NCBI RefSeq assembly: GCF_025947185.1
Contig: NZ_CP110001.1
Span: forward strand, 3,968,001 to 4,032,000
Reading direction: 5' to 3'
Source of the DNA: Flavobacterium sp. N2038
GTDB taxonomy: Bacteria; Bacteroidota; Bacteroidia; Flavobacteriales; Flavobacteriaceae
Length of the DNA: 64,000 bases
Each line of letters starts with the position of its first letter. Within the stretch, counting starts at the first letter, position 1. Below the pieces are notes generated by a model, which was given only the letters and a program-made list of their open reading frames with translations, ran no database searches and had not been told where the DNA came from. The position numbers and the translations under genes are program-made. Below are positions 25,691 through 34,276 of this stretch, in pieces.

Positions 25691-27145
25691 TTGAAAATTT
25701 TAGACAAATACTTACTAAAAACATTTCTGATTACATTTACTACGGTATTTGTAATCCTTTTTTTTATATTCATTCTACAAACAGTCTGGCTCTTTATCTC
25801 TGAACTTGCAGGTAAAGATCTGGATTTGATATTGATTGTAAAATTCCTGTTGTTCTCAATGCCCCGAATTATTCCGTTAGTTTTACCACTTTCGGTTTTA
25901 CTGGCTTCGATTATGACATTTGGAAATCTAGCTGAGAATTATGAATTTGCAGCGATGAAATCTTCCGGAATATCGCTTCAAAGAGCCATGCGTATTCTGA
26001 TTGTTTTTATATGTGTACTAAGTATTGTGGCCTTTTGGTTTGCCAACAATGTAATTCCGTATGCAGAATACAAATTCGTTAACTTCCGAAAAAATATCGC
26101 TCAGGCAAAACCAGCAATGGCAATTGCAGAGGGTCAATTTAACGATGTGGGAACTTACAATATTAAAGTAAATAAAAAGTCTGGTGAAAACGGAAACATC
26201 TTAACTGGTGTTACGATTCATGAGAAATCAAATAATATTGGAGAAAACAAAACCGTTATTAAAGCGAAAGACGGTAAACTTATAAGCAATGAAAAATCCA
26301 GTATCTTAAAACTGGTTTTGAATGATGGTTATTACTATCAGGATGTTACACCAAAAAAATATGAGGATCGCGCCAAACTTCCGTTTGTAAAAGCCGCCTT
26401 CAAAAAACAGATTATCAATATTGATCTTTCTGAATTGAATAAAGTTGACGAAGACAAAGAAAGCATAAATAGCACAAACGGTATGCTAAATGTTAACGAA
26501 TTACGATACACTTTAGATTCTTTAAATAAAAATCTAAACAACGAAATTTTATCTTTTTCAGAAAACATAAATCAGCGAGTTGGAATTAAAACCTCTCCAA
26601 TCGAATTAAAAACAGACAAAAAGAAAAAACCTTTACCTGGTAATCTTTTATCATTGTACACCAACAAGCAAAAGGCAGACATTTTAAGAATGGCCGGCAG
26701 CAATGTGACCAGCAATGTATATTCGATTGAAACGACTCAGAAAGACTTAAAAGACAAACAAAGAGAAATCAATAAACATTTAAGCGCATTATACGAAAAG
26801 TTTGTGATCGCTTTCGCCTGTTTCTTAATGTTCTTTATTGGCGCTCCCCTAGGCGCAATTATTCGCAAAGGCGGACTAGGTTTACCAATTGTGTTTGCCG
26901 TTTTAATTTTTATTACTTTTCATTTCATCAATACTTTTGGAAAAAGATTATCGCAAGAAGGCGGAATGACTCCGTTTATGGGATCATGGATGTCTTCTTT
27001 TATTTTGTCTCCACTAGCAATATTACTAACCTATCGTGCAACAAATGATAACGGGTTAATAAACTTTGATGCCATTACAACACCTATTTCGCAATTATTT
27101 CAAAAAATTTCTGAGCGGTTTTTTCCAGCTCAAAAGCAACAATAA
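25691..27145 (+). CDS. LptF/LptG-family (YjgP/YjgQ) permease
   Basis: A 484-aa inner-membrane subunit of the LPS exporter type. Three hydrophobic helices at the N-terminus (residues ~10-125) and three at the C-terminus (~370-460) flank a long periplasmic beta-jellyroll, the standard layout. MPRIIPLVLPLSVLLASIMT and the FFIGAPLGAIIRKGGLGLP helix are characteristic. Translation starts with TTG at 25691, preceded by a GGA-like AAGG; no ATG fits the family start. The periplasmic part has a lysine-rich insert around residues 260-320. The partner permease and the LptB ATPase are not in the window. Confidence 0.9.
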   Translation: MKILDKYLLKTFLITFTTVFVILFFIFILQTVWLFISELAGKDLDLILIVKFLLFSMPRIIPLVLPLSVLLASIMTFGNLAENYEFAAMKSSGISLQRAMRILIVFICVLSIVAFWFANNVIPYAEYKFVNFRKNIAQAKPAMAIAEGQFNDVGTYNIKVNKKSGENGNILTGVTIHEKSNNIGENKTVIKAKDGKLISNEKSSILKLVLNDGYYYQDVTPKKYEDRAKLPFVKAAFKKQIINIDLSELNKVDEDKESINSTNGMLNVNELRYTLDSLNKNLNNEILSFSENINQRVGIKTSPIELKTDKKKKPLPGNLLSLYTNKQKADILRMAGSNVTSNVYSIETTQKDLKDKQREINKHLSALYEKFVIAFACFLMFFIGAPLGAIIRKGGLGLPIVFAVLIFITFHFINTFGKRLSQEGGMTPFMGSWMSSFILSPLAILLTYRATNDNGLINFDAITTPISQLFQKISERFFPAQKQQ

Positions 27146-27147
27146 TT

Positions 27148-28281
27148 ATGTCAACAACAAAAATACAACTGAATACCATTGAAGAAGCTATAGAAGATAT
27201 TCGTCAAGGTAAAGTAATCATTGTAGTCGATGATGAAGATCGTGAAAATGAGGGTGATTTTTTAGCTGCAGCTGAAAAAGTAACTCCGGAAATGATCAAT
27301 TTTATGGCCACACACGGGCGTGGTTTAATCTGCACTCCTCTTACCGAAAGCCGTTGCAAAGAACTTGATTTACGCGCTATGGTAACCAACAACACAGATC
27401 ATATGGAAACTGCTTTTACTGTTTCTATAGATTTAAAAGGTAACGGAGTTACTACAGGAATATCTGCAGCAGATCGTTCTAAAACAGTTGAAGCTTTAGT
27501 AGATCCTAATACAAAACCTCATGATTTAGCACGTCCCGGACATATTTTTCCACTGATTGCAAAACAAGGAGGCGTGTTAAGAAGAACCGGACATACAGAA
27601 GCTGCAATTGATTTTGCCCGATTAGCAGGATTTAAGCCTGCCGGAGTAATTTGTGAAATCTTAAATGAAGATGGAACAATGTCTCGTTTACCGGAACTTA
27701 TTAAAGTTGCTAAGAAATTTGACTTAAAATTAGTTTCAATTGAAGATTTGGTTGCCTACAGAATGCAGCACGATAGTTTAATTGTAAAAAAAGAAGATTT
27801 TGATATCGAAACTCGTTTTGGAACTTTTAGACTAAGAGCTTACGAGCAAACAACAAATAAGCAAATTCATATTGCTCTAACTAAAGGAACATGGAATTTA
27901 GGAGAGCCTATTTTAACCCGAATTCATTCTTCGCAGGTTAACAATGATTTGCTAGGCACATTGACTAATAATGCTGAACAGCAATTAGACGATATGTTTA
28001 AAGTAATTAATGAAAACGGAAAAGGCGCTGTTATCTTTATTAATCAGGATATGACGGCTGTAAACCTTTTAAACAGAATTTCTGAGCTTAAAACTTTACA
28101 AGCTAAAGGAACTTTAAAAGCTCCAAAAGTTATTATTGACAGCAAAGATTACGGAATTGGAGCTCAGATTCTTCATGACATTGATATTTCTAAAATTAGA
28201 CTGGTTTCAAACACCGAACAAACAAAACGTGTTGGAATGATCGGATATGGCCTTGAAATCACTGAATACGTTAGTTACTAA
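27148..28281 (+). CDS. ribB: 3,4-dihydroxy-2-butanone-4-phosphate synthase with a degenerate GTP cyclohydrolase II-like domain
   Basis: A 377-aa protein. Residues 1-205 are a complete Rib[55 protein letters not shown] and [11 protein letters not shown]. It converts ribulose-5-P to the four-carbon riboflavin precursor. Residues ~210-375 resemble GTP cyclohydrolase II ([15 protein letters not shown], then [10 protein letters not shown]), but the zinc-binding cysteines that RibA has in E-C-x-T-G-D-x-F-G-S-x-R-C-x-C are absent. The second domain is therefore probably not a working cyclohydrolase, and a separate RibA should exist elsewhere. Lies 2 bp after the permease gene. Confidence 0.92.
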   Translation: MSTTKIQLNTIEEAIEDIRQGKVIIVVDDEDRENEGDFLAAAEKVTPEMINFMATHGRGLICTPLTESRCKELDLRAMVTNNTDHMETAFTVSIDLKGNGVTTGISAADRSKTVEALVDPNTKPHDLARPGHIFPLIAKQGGVLRRTGHTEAAIDFARLAGFKPAGVICEILNEDGTMSRLPELIKVAKKFDLKLVSIEDLVAYRMQHDSLIVKKEDFDIETRFGTFRLRAYEQTTNKQIHIALTKGTWNLGEPILTRIHSSQVNNDLLGTLTNNAEQQLDDMFKVINENGKGAVIFINQDMTAVNLLNRISELKTLQAKGTLKAPKVIIDSKDYGIGAQILHDIDISKIRLVSNTEQTKRVGMIGYGLEITEYVSY

Positions 28282-28284
28282 TTT

Positions 28285-28683
28285 ATGGGAACATTAGAAG
28301 AAAGAATTCAGAAATCTGAAACACGTATTTTTAAAGCCGTTTTTCCTAGCACAACTAATCATTATGACACTTTATTTGGAGGAACAGCTTTGCAATTGAT
28401 GGACGAAGTATCGTTTATTTGTGCTACTCGTTTCAGCCGAAAAAAGGTAGTAACCATTTCGACAGGTCAAATTGATTTTAGAAAATCGATTCCTGCCGGA
28501 ACTTTAATCGAATTAGTGGCAAAAGTGGTAAGCGTTGGAAGAACAAGCTGCAAAATTCATGTAGATATTTTCATGGAACAAATGTATTCAGAGCTTCGGG
28601 AATCAGTAGTTTCAGGAACTTTTTCGTTTGTAGCCGTTGATGAAAACAAAAAATCTGTGCCAATTTTAGACCATTTGGAATAA
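28285..28683 (+). CDS. Acyl-CoA thioesterase, hotdog fold (YciA/BACH type)
   Basis: A 132-aa single hotdog domain. The segment [20 protein letters not shown] with [12 protein letters not shown] matches the YciA/BFIT/BACH signature, in which N-H-x-x-T-x-F-G-G precedes the long hotdog helix and the Asp of L-M-D is catalytic. [20 protein letters not shown] is the following strand pair. It hydrolyses acyl-CoA thioesters in the cytosol; the chain length is unknown. It follows ribB by 3 bp and is the last gene of the run that began with dgkA. Confidence 0.9.
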   Translation: MGTLEERIQKSETRIFKAVFPSTTNHYDTLFGGTALQLMDEVSFICATRFSRKKVVTISTGQIDFRKSIPAGTLIELVAKVVSVGRTSCKIHVDIFMEQMYSELRESVVSGTFSFVAVDENKKSVPILDHLE

Positions 28684-28782
28684 AATCTCAAAAAAACCTT
28701 TTTCGGAAACACTGATAATTAAATACTTAAAAATTAATTTAAAAAAGTTTCCGAAAAAATTTTTATAATTGGAAAAGCGCAC

Positions 28783-28790
28783 TATATTTG
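28783..28790 (+). promoter_or_regulatory. -7 box of the first tRNA-Ser gene
   Basis: TATATTTG, a perfect TAnnTTTG box, 32 bp before the tRNA. Confidence 0.7.
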
Positions 28791-28822
28791 CACTCGCAAT
28801 CACAAAATGATAGCAACATACT

Positions 28823-28907
28823 GGAGAAATGGCAGAGCGGTCGAATGCGGCAGTCTTGAAAACTGTTGACTGTAACAGGTCCGGGGGTTCGAATCCCTCT
28901 TTCTCCG
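28823..28907 (+). tRNA. tRNA-Ser(TGA), first copy
   Basis: An 85-nt class II tRNA. The acceptor stem is GGAGAAA with TTTCTCC, anticodon loop CTTGAAA gives TGA, there is a long variable arm, and the T-loop is GTTCGAAT. The 3' CCA is not encoded. It is flanked by its own -7 box and terminator. Confidence 0.97.
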
Positions 28908-28917
28908 CAGAACCTTG

Positions 28918-28943
28918 AAACCCTCAACTAACGTTGAGGGTTT
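28918..28943 (+). terminator. Terminator of the first tRNA-Ser gene
   Basis: Stem AAACCCTCAAC/GTTGAGGGTTT with a 4-base loop, followed by a T-run. Confidence 0.9.
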
Positions 28944-29013
28944 TCTTTTTTTTATCATATTATTTTCTTTGTAAAATAATTTCAAAAAAGCTTTCATAAT
29001 CAAAAAAACACCT

Positions 29014-29021
29014 TATATTTG
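29014..29021 (+). promoter_or_regulatory. -7 box of the second tRNA-Ser gene
   Basis: TATATTTG, identical to the box of the first copy, 32 bp before the tRNA. Confidence 0.7.
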
Positions 29022-29053
29022 CACTCGCAATCAGAAAACGATAGCGACATACT

Positions 29054-29138
29054 GGAGAAATGGCAGAGCGGTCGAATGCGGCAGTCTTGAAAACTGTTGA
29101 CTGTAACAGGTCCGGGGGTTCGAATCCCTCTTTCTCCG
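29054..29138 (+). tRNA. tRNA-Ser(TGA), second copy
   Basis: Identical over all 85 nt to the copy at 28823, with the same anticodon TGA and no encoded CCA. The unit with promoter and terminator repeats at a distance of 231 bp, which points to a tandem duplication. Confidence 0.97.
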
Positions 29139-29146
29139 CTAAACAC

Positions 29147-29174
29147 AAAACCCTCAACAAATGTTGAGGGTTTT
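29147..29174 (+). terminator. Terminator of the second tRNA-Ser gene
   Basis: Stem AAAACCCTCAAC/GTTGAGGGTTTT with a 4-base loop and a T-run. It may also end the converging exporter transcript. Confidence 0.88.
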
Positions 29175-29206
29175 CTTTTTTATTTATATCCCGGTTTATC
29201 TTTTTA

Positions 29207-30610
29207 TTAAGCAGGCTTTAAATTATCACCATCTTTAAAATGCAGCCTTCTAAAAACCAATCCTGATAAAATCGTCAGAAATCCTACCACCAAAAATGTA
29301 TACCTGAAAGCATTATGAATTTCGTCATGAATGAGTTTTACATCGCCCTGAAAAATTTTTAGAACAAGCAAGCCAAAAGCTATTCCAAAGCCAATAGCCA
29401 ACTGCTGATTTACCGAAATTAGCGAATTACCACTACTGGTATGATATTGCCTTAAATCGGCTATAGAAATCGAATTCATCGAAGTAAATTGTATAGAGTT
29501 AAAAAAGCCTAATATTGCGATTATAGGAACATACCAATAAATAGAAGTATGAATAGAAGGTATCGCCAAACAGCAGATCAAAATACCAATTATAAAAGTA
29601 TTCACCATTAAAGTTTTGCGGTATCCAAACTTGTTCAGAATACCAATCACTGCTGATTTACCAAACATTGCCGTCAGAGCCATTGGAGCCACAATCCATC
29701 CCGAAACAACAGCAGATTGCCCATAAGCAATCTGAATCATCATTGGGAGCAATAACGGAATAGCACTAATACCTAAACGTGTAGCCATATTACCCACAAT
29801 ACCCACCCTAAATGTTCTCACCTGAAATAGATTTAAAGGAAAAATAGGATTATTATCTCTTGATGCATATCGATAATACAGATACAACATTAAAAAACCT
29901 GACATTAGCACCACTAAAACCGGTGAAACCCGTACCGTATTTCCAAACAGCTCCAAAGAAATAGACAATAAAAGTGAGGCTGCAGCAAATATGAAAAAGC
30001 CTTTTAAATCAAAATCAATTATTTTAGATTTATAATTAGGCATATATTTTAGACTCAAAAGAACTCCGATCAAACCAAACGGAATATTTATCAGAAAAAT
30101 CCAATGCCAGGACAAATAATCAACCATATAACCCCCTACCAACGGACCTAAAACCGGACCTATTAAAGCAGGAATAATAGCAAAATTCATCGCTTTAAGT
30201 ATTTCGTTTTTCGGAAATGTTTTTATGAGCGCCAATTTTCCAACCGGCGTCATCAAACTTCCTCCCACACCCTGAACAATTCGAGCTAAAACTAAATGCA
30301 TTAAATTTTGAGAAAGCGCACAAAATAAAGACCCCACACTAAATAATACTAAGGCAAAAATAAGGACATTTTTTGTTCCAAATTTATCCGATAAAAAACC
30401 GCTCACCGGCATAAATAACGCCAAAGTTAAAACATAACTAATAATCGCATTTTGCATATCGAGCGGAGATTCGCCCAAATCTTTTGCAATAGAAGGCAGC
30501 GAAGTATTCAGAATTGTCGAATCCAGCATCTGCATAAAAATAGAAGTCGCTAAAATAATAGGTAATACCTTTTTTATTCCTTTCTTGTTTTGCTCTGTGG
30601 TTACTGTCAT
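29207..30610 (-). CDS. MFS drug exporter, DHA2 (EmrB/QacA) type
   Basis: A 467-aa inner-membrane carrier with about 14 hydrophobic helices, the DHA2 count. Helix 1 carries [20 protein letters not shown], the D-x-T-I-V/L-N-x-A-L-P signature of this group. [13 protein letters not shown] is the MFS motif A and [20 protein letters not shown] is motif B/C. Proton-driven export of hydrophobic compounds is expected. No membrane-fusion partner (EmrA-like) gene is adjacent. The first codons and upstream DNA are copied at 31949-32011, on the far side of the XRE and RadC genes. Confidence 0.92.
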   Translation of the reverse strand: MTVTTEQNKKGIKKVLPIILATSIFMQMLDSTILNTSLPSIAKDLGESPLDMQNAIISYVLTLALFMPVSGFLSDKFGTKNVLIFALVLFSVGSLFCALSQNLMHLVLARIVQGVGGSLMTPVGKLALIKTFPKNEILKAMNFAIIPALIGPVLGPLVGGYMVDYLSWHWIFLINIPFGLIGVLLSLKYMPNYKSKIIDFDLKGFFIFAAASLLLSISLELFGNTVRVSPVLVVLMSGFLMLYLYYRYASRDNNPIFPLNLFQVRTFRVGIVGNMATRLGISAIPLLLPMMIQIAYGQSAVVSGWIVAPMALTAMFGKSAVIGILNKFGYRKTLMVNTFIIGILICCLAIPSIHTSIYWYVPIIAILGFFNSIQFTSMNSISIADLRQYHTSSGNSLISVNQQLAIGFGIAFGLLVLKIFQGDVKLIHDEIHNAFRYTFLVVGFLTILSGLVFRRLHFKDGDNLKPA

Positions 30611-30642
30611 CAGATTTACTTTTAGGCTTAGATATCTTTATT
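30580..30642. repeat. 63-bp direct repeat, copy A (5' end of the exporter gene)
   Basis: Covers the first ten codons of the exporter and about 30 bp upstream. It aligns without gaps to 31949-32011 with only a handful of mismatches. The two copies are 1.37 kb apart in the same orientation. Confidence 0.85.
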
Positions 30643-30868
30643 GACTATTCTATTCGGGAACTATTTAACATATAACCTCTTATTATTCCCTAAAAATTAA
30701 AGATACAAAAAAAGCCTCGACAACAGAAAGCTTTTATTCTTTGACCTATTTATTACAAAACTTTATTGATTTTAATTATGGAGTTACTTATAAAAGAATG
30801 ATCCGTCGTTAAAAATGACAAGATTATAATAATAAAACAGACATATTTTCGCCCTAAATATTAAATTT

Positions 30869-31099
30869 TCACAAATCTTTGAAAAAATCTCCCAGCGTAA
30901 TTTTATGAATATCCAAAACTTTAATCAAAGTCTTCAAAGTCATATTCTTGCCTGATTCTATACGCCAGTATTGAACTCTGTTTAAATCATTTTCAAAAGC
31001 AAAAGTTTCATAACTCGTATAACCTTTCGACAACCTGATTTCTTTCAGTTTTTTAGAAATCTGATTAATTTTCAAATCTATATTATCTAAATTTTCCAT
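30869..31099 (-). CDS. Small XRE-type helix-turn-helix regulator
   Basis: A 76-aa DNA-binding protein, one HTH domain only: ISKKLKEIRLSKGYTSYETF, then VQYWRIESGKNMTLKTLIKV and LDIHKITLGDFF. I use the ATG at 31099; an in-frame start at 31153 would add 18 residues that overlap the divergent promoter. It is transcribed away from the RadC-like gene. Such XRE/RadC pairs are frequent in accessory regions of Bacteroidota. Two TACCGCAT words upstream are candidate binding sites. Confidence 0.8.
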   Translation of the reverse strand: MENLDNIDLKINQISKKLKEIRLSKGYTSYETFAFENDLNRVQYWRIESGKNMTLKTLIKVLDIHKITLGDFFKDL

Positions 31100-31120
31100 A
31101 GAACGGAAAATTCCAAAAAA

Positions 31121-31142
31121 TACCGCATATAATTTACCGCAT
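31121..31142. promoter_or_regulatory. Possible operator of the XRE regulator
   Basis: TACCGCAT occurs at 31121-31128 and 31135-31142, a 14-bp step, between the XRE start codon and the rightward promoter of the RadC gene. Binding is inferred. Confidence 0.35.
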
Positions 31143-31158
31143 TTATTATACAATTTAC

Positions 31159-31166
31159 TATCTTTG
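31159..31166 (+). promoter_or_regulatory. -7 box before the RadC-like gene
   Basis: TATCTTTG, a perfect TAnnTTTG box, 81 bp before the RadC-like start codon. Confidence 0.55.
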
Positions 31167-31247
31167 CGAAGATTTTTCTTATAAAAAACAAGCTTTTCTG
31201 TGACATTTGATATTTAGATTTCCACAATTAATAAAAAAATCAGCTTT

Positions 31248-31718
31248 ATGAAAACCTTAAAAGACAGACAAGATTGGAAAGTCGCATCAGAAATCGAATT
31301 GATTTACAAAATCAAAGTAAAAGCCTCACAGCGGCCTCATATTACCTCTTCTAGCGCTGCATACAAAGTAGCAATGGAAGCTTGGAATATGAATAAAATA
31401 GATTTTTTTGAGCAGTTTAAGATTCTTCTTCTCAATCAGTCTAATAAAGTATTGGGTGTTTATGAAGTGGCTTCCGGTGGAATATCCGGGACTTCTGTAG
31501 ATCTTAGATTATTATTTGCCGCAGCGCTCAAAGCAAATGCTTCAGCCCTTATCATGATTCACAATCATCCTTCCGGCAAAACACTACCTTCTGCAGCCGA
31601 TAAAATAATTACAATAAAAGCCAGACAAGCTGGTAATATTTTAAACATCGATGTAATAGATCATTTGATTATTACATCAGAAAGTTATTACTCTTTTGCC
31701 GATAGAGGCGATTTATGA
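31248..31718 (+). CDS. RadC-like JAB/MPN-domain protein
   Basis: A 156-aa protein with the RadC metal-binding motif HNHPSGKTLPSAAD (residues ~104-117: His-x-His, then Ser and Asp) of the JAMM fold, and a DVIDHLIITSESYYSFAD ending typical of the family. Chromosomal RadC is about 230 aa with an N-terminal helix-hairpin-helix part, which is missing here. Such short forms are usual on plasmids, integrative elements and phage islands of Bacteroidota. The biochemical role of RadC is unsettled. It lies opposite the XRE gene and next to the phage-type repressor region. Confidence 0.88.
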   Translation: MKTLKDRQDWKVASEIELIYKIKVKASQRPHITSSSAAYKVAMEAWNMNKIDFFEQFKILLLNQSNKVLGVYEVASGGISGTSVDLRLLFAAALKANASALIMIHNHPSGKTLPSAADKIITIKARQAGNILNIDVIDHLIITSESYYSFADRGDL

Positions 31719-31802
31719 GTGATCCTGATTATTTTCAATTTAGTCTTTTATTTCTTTAATAAAAAGTACCTAAAAATACTTTATTACTTTTAGAACTAGT
31801 AA

Positions 31803-31852
31803 AAAATAGTGGTCCTTAGAAAGTCATTCTATATCTCTTCAACCACTATTTT
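31803..31852 (+). terminator. Inverted repeat after the RadC-like gene
   Basis: Arms AAAATAGTGGT and ACCACTATTTT with a 28-base loop, 85 bp after the stop codon. It is a plausible bidirectional terminator; the large loop makes it weaker than the others here. Confidence 0.5.
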
Positions 31853-31886
31853 ATATCAAATTTTGTAATATTCTGGCGTTTTTATC

Positions 31887-31979
31887 TTATTTCTTAGCCC
31901 TTAGAAAAGCTTTGTAGTCGTTAAAATCTTTGTCTTCTTTATCGATTGCTTTCTTGTTTTGCTCTGTAGTTAGCGTCAT
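31887..31979 (-). pseudogene. 30-codon remnant that starts like the DHA2 exporter
   Basis: Reading leftward from 31979, the frame gives MTLTTEQNKKAIDKED and stops after 30 codons, while the exporter at 30610 begins [16 protein letters not shown]. After ten codons the similarity ends and the rest is short and charged. The upstream bases are also copied (repeat at 31949-32011). It is best read as a decayed 5' fragment left by a duplication; a functional micropeptide is less likely. Confidence 0.6.
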
Positions 31980-32011
31980 AACATTTACTTTTAGGCTTAA
32001 ATATCTTTATT
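31949..32011. repeat. 63-bp direct repeat, copy B
   Basis: Copy of 30580-30642 without gaps and in the same orientation. Together the two copies bracket the XRE-RadC segment. Confidence 0.85.
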
Positions 32012-32130
32012 AAATACTCAAAACTAGTTCCATATTACAATTACTCATTCTTCTAAACCAAAACTAAAAGAATATACTTTTACAAGAAAAAACTAATTCT
32101 TTTACACAGCATCGTTCAATCACAAAACCT

Positions 32131-32814
32131 TTACATCATCGTATTAATACGAATACTGGCTTTTATAAGTGCCAGAGCAGATATTTTTGAAATATGAATA
32201 TCTTTTGGCTGATGATGCGAATTCTGACTGACCAATTTTACATATTCCTGCCCTTGCTCCGATTTTTGAACATATTTTACAGTGATATATTCTTCCCAAT
32301 CATTTAGCTTCACACTTAAAAGATACATTTCACCAAAAAAGATATTTTCAAATTCTGTTTCCTTATACAGAATAATATCTCCAGATTTTAACAATGGATA
32401 CATACTGTCTCCTGTCACAGATATTGCCCCATCACATTTTGGCAAGTTCGGAATTTTTATGGTATCCAGAATTCTCTGCGGTTCTCCACTGCTAAACAAT
32501 TCTCTCAACCCCGCAACAGCTTCCAAATCATACAATGGTATTTCCTGACTAGCATGTAGCGAATCGACTGTTTTTCTATCATTATCCATTATTACTAAGC
32601 TTGTATTTTCTTCTTTAATCATTGATCCATTTCCCGTTAATAGCCACTCCGAATTTAAGTCTGGATAGTAGTGTAATATTTTACACGCTTTATCTGTCCC
32701 CATATTACTACTATTATCCAAAAACTTATTAGAAAATCCTAAATCATTACAGAACTTATACTTAGTAATCCCTTTGTAATCAAGGTATTCCCGAACCCTT
32801 TCCGTTGATCCCAT
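32131..32814 (-). CDS. Phage-type repressor with LexA/S24 self-cleavage domain
   Basis: A 227-aa protein. Residues ~1-65 form an HTH domain (RVREYLDYKGITKYKFCNDL; later DKACKILHYYPDLNSEWLLT). Residues ~90-225 are an S24 peptidase domain with a possible scissile Ala101-Gly102 in LEAVAGL, the nucleophile Ser137 in VTGDSMYP, and Lys180 in VKYV. These three elements match LexA and CI-like repressors that cut themselves when RecA is activated by DNA damage. It is transcribed away from the phage-like gene set to the right, across a repeated operator. It most likely keeps that set silent and releases it under the SOS response. Inducibility is inferred from the motifs. Confidence 0.9.
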   Translation of the reverse strand: MGSTERVREYLDYKGITKYKFCNDLGFSNKFLDNSSNMGTDKACKILHYYPDLNSEWLLTGNGSMIKEENTSLVIMDNDRKTVDSLHASQEIPLYDLEAVAGLRELFSSGEPQRILDTIKIPNLPKCDGAISVTGDSMYPLLKSGDIILYKETEFENIFFGEMYLLSVKLNDWEEYITVKYVQKSEQGQEYVKLVSQNSHHQPKDIHISKISALALIKASIRINTMM

Positions 32815-32820
32815 AAAAAG

Positions 32821-32875
32821 ATGTATTATTTTACGTTAAAAATTTGTTTTAATGTATTATTTTACATTATATTTG
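32821..32875 (+). promoter_or_regulatory. Rightward promoter overlapped by two repressor operators
   Basis: TTTG at 32843-32846 and the perfect -7 box TATATTTG at 32868-32875 are 21 bp apart. Two 18-bp sites that differ at one base, ATGTATTATTTTACGTTA (32821-32838) and ATGTATTATTTTACATTA (32852-32869), are palindromic at their ends (AATGTA/TACATT in the second). Site 2 lies between the promoter elements and touches the -7 box; site 1 abuts the repressor start codon. This is a classic repressed divergent control region. Confidence 0.75.
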
Positions 32876-33037
32876 CAAAGTAAAGAAAAATAAAATTGAA
32901 AAACAATAGGTTAAACCAGAAAATATTGAAAAAAGACAAATTAAACCAATCCGAAATAAAACACAAATAATTGATATACAACAATATCATAAAGCATAAA
33001 CTTAAAAAGAAAAATACTACCCTAAAATATAAAAAGA

Positions 33038-33121
33038 ATGGAAAATACTACGAGTTTAAAAATAGTCATTCATAAAAAATCTGAAAACAGGAAATATCAT
33101 CAAAACTTTAATCCGCATTAA
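33038..33121 (+). CDS. Possible 27-aa leader peptide
   Basis: An ATG-started frame of 27 codons (begins MENTTSLKIV) that ends 1 bp before the start of the next small gene. This tight spacing suggests translational coupling. The duplicated block has a 13-codon frame in the same place (35238). No family is recognised, so it may also be chance. Confidence 0.3.
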   Translation: MENTTSLKIVIHKKSENRKYHQNFNPH

Positions 33122-33122
33122 A

Positions 33123-33260
33123 ATGGGAACAAATCAAATCAAAGAAAAAATTCGGGAACTGGAAAACTGGCTGATTGAAAATCCAAACAGTCCGGAGAGA
33201 AACTTAATAGAATCTGATGTTAAAAAATTACGAACCTTAATAGATAAAAATCATGAGTAA
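33123..33260 (+). CDS. Small early protein, 45 aa, family 1 copy A
   Basis: A 45-aa charged helical protein (contains ELENWLIENPNSPERNLIES and VKKLRTLI). It is not recognised as a named family. The gene is supported by a paralogue at 35276 that shares the LE-[NS]-WLI-x-NPNS-x-ER-[NS]-LIE pattern and the KKLRT helix, and by an 8-bp overlap of its end with the next start (ATGAGTAA). It is among the first genes behind the operator-controlled promoter, so it is likely a phage early gene. Confidence 0.7.
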   Translation: MGTNQIKEKIRELENWLIENPNSPERNLIESDVKKLRTLIDKNHE

Positions 33261-33531
33261 AAATCAAATCGAAGCAAGAATTTCACAATTGTATCTGGCA
33301 CTTCAATATTGTTCTGAAAGATCAAAAACTTTTACGCCCGGAGAAAGAATCTGCATTAACCAGGAACGTTTTCAATGGATGCATATTCTGGAAGATGAAA
33401 CCGCATCACCACGTCCGGTTTCGCAAATCATTGAAAACAAATTAAAAGAAGTCTGGAGACTTGCTGATCACTATAATTTTAAACCTTATTATGGTGATCC
33501 TTTTAAAGAGGAAATCTTATTGTATATCTAA
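33253..33531 (+). CDS. Small early protein, 92 aa, family 2 copy A
   Basis: A 92-aa soluble protein of unknown function (QLYLALQYCSERSKTFTPGE, then ERICINQERF, later RPVSQIIENKLKEVWRLADH and FKPYYGDPFKEEILL). The start overlaps the previous gene by 8 bp. A damaged copy with a stop codon and a frameshift lies at 35409-35709, which shows that this frame is the real one. There is no membrane segment or catalytic motif. By position it belongs to the phage-like early operon. Confidence 0.75.
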   Translation: MSKNQIEARISQLYLALQYCSERSKTFTPGERICINQERFQWMHILEDETASPRPVSQIIENKLKEVWRLADHYNFKPYYGDPFKEEILLYI

Positions 33532-33559
33532 AACTATTATAATCTAAAAGCCAATTACT

Positions 33560-34276
33560 ATGAACACGCCATTAACAAACTCAATCAACCCAACTATGGA
33601 TTTGTCGCAATTTTCTGCCCAGCAATTAAAAGAAGCTTTAAACCGAATTGAAAATAAAAAAAATGAAGAAAGAGATGCTTACAAAAAACTGGTCGCCGAA
33701 ACGATTCCGAAAGCACTTTCGAGATTACATGAAACTTCAGAAATGATGAGAAATGCTAAAACAGAAACTTTTCAATTGTTTGAAACTATTCTGGATTTAA
33801 AAAATCAGGTTTATGGTTTTAAAGAAAAACAGATGTCACATACTTTTTCTAATGATAAAGAGGAAATCACGATTGGATATCGCATTAATGAGGGCTGGGA
33901 CGATACTGTAACTATTGGAATCGAAAAAGTACAAAACTATATTTCTTCTCTTTCTACGAGTAGAGAAACAGCAGCACTGGTTAAAATCGTTTTTAATCTA
34001 CTAAAAAAAGATGCTAAAGGAAATTTAAAAGGTTCGCGCGTTCTGGAACTTCAGAAATTAACAAAAGAGTTTAATAATGAGGAATTTACAGATGGTGTAG
34101 AAATTATTGCTTCTTCTTTTAAACCTATCCGCTCAAGCTGGTTTATTGAGGCAAACAAAATTGACGAAAATGGTGTAAGAACCAATATTCCATTGTCTAT
34201 GTCCTCTGTAGATTTTTTGCAAGGATATGCCTTTAATTTCTTTAATCAGCAAAACGAACAAAGTCATGCAGCCTAG
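33560..34276 (+). CDS. DUF3164-like protein of Mu-like phages
   Basis: A 238-aa soluble protein. The central part agrees, from memory, with DUF3164 proteins of Mu-like phages: a coiled region with kinase-like 'KKLVAETIPKALSRLHE', a beta stretch EITIGYRINEGWDDTVTIGI, then LKKDAKGNLKGSRVLELQKL and a late FKPIRSSWFIEA. The function of the family is unknown, but it is a marker of Mu-like early regions, where it follows the repressor and transposition genes. No transposase A or B gene is present here. Its last 11 bases overlap the next small gene. Unlike its neighbours, it has no copy in the duplicated block. Confidence 0.6.
   Translation: MNTPLTNSINPTMDLSQFSAQQLKEALNRIENKKNEERDAYKKLVAETIPKALSRLHETSEMMRNAKTETFQLFETILDLKNQVYGFKEKQMSHTFSNDKEEITIGYRINEGWDDTVTIGIEKVQNYISSLSTSRETAALVKIVFNLLKKDAKGNLKGSRVLELQKLTKEFNNEEFTDGVEIIASSFKPIRSSWFIEANKIDENGVRTNIPLSMSSVDFLQGYAFNFFNQQNEQSHAA

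Noticed and set aside
27810..28281. Bifunctional RibBA with active cyclohydrolase
   Set aside because: The zinc-binding cysteines of GTP cyclohydrolase II are absent, so only the RibB activity is supported.
28800..29160. Leftward open frames across the tRNA genes
   Set aside because: They are the antisense of two clear tRNA-Ser genes and their terminators.
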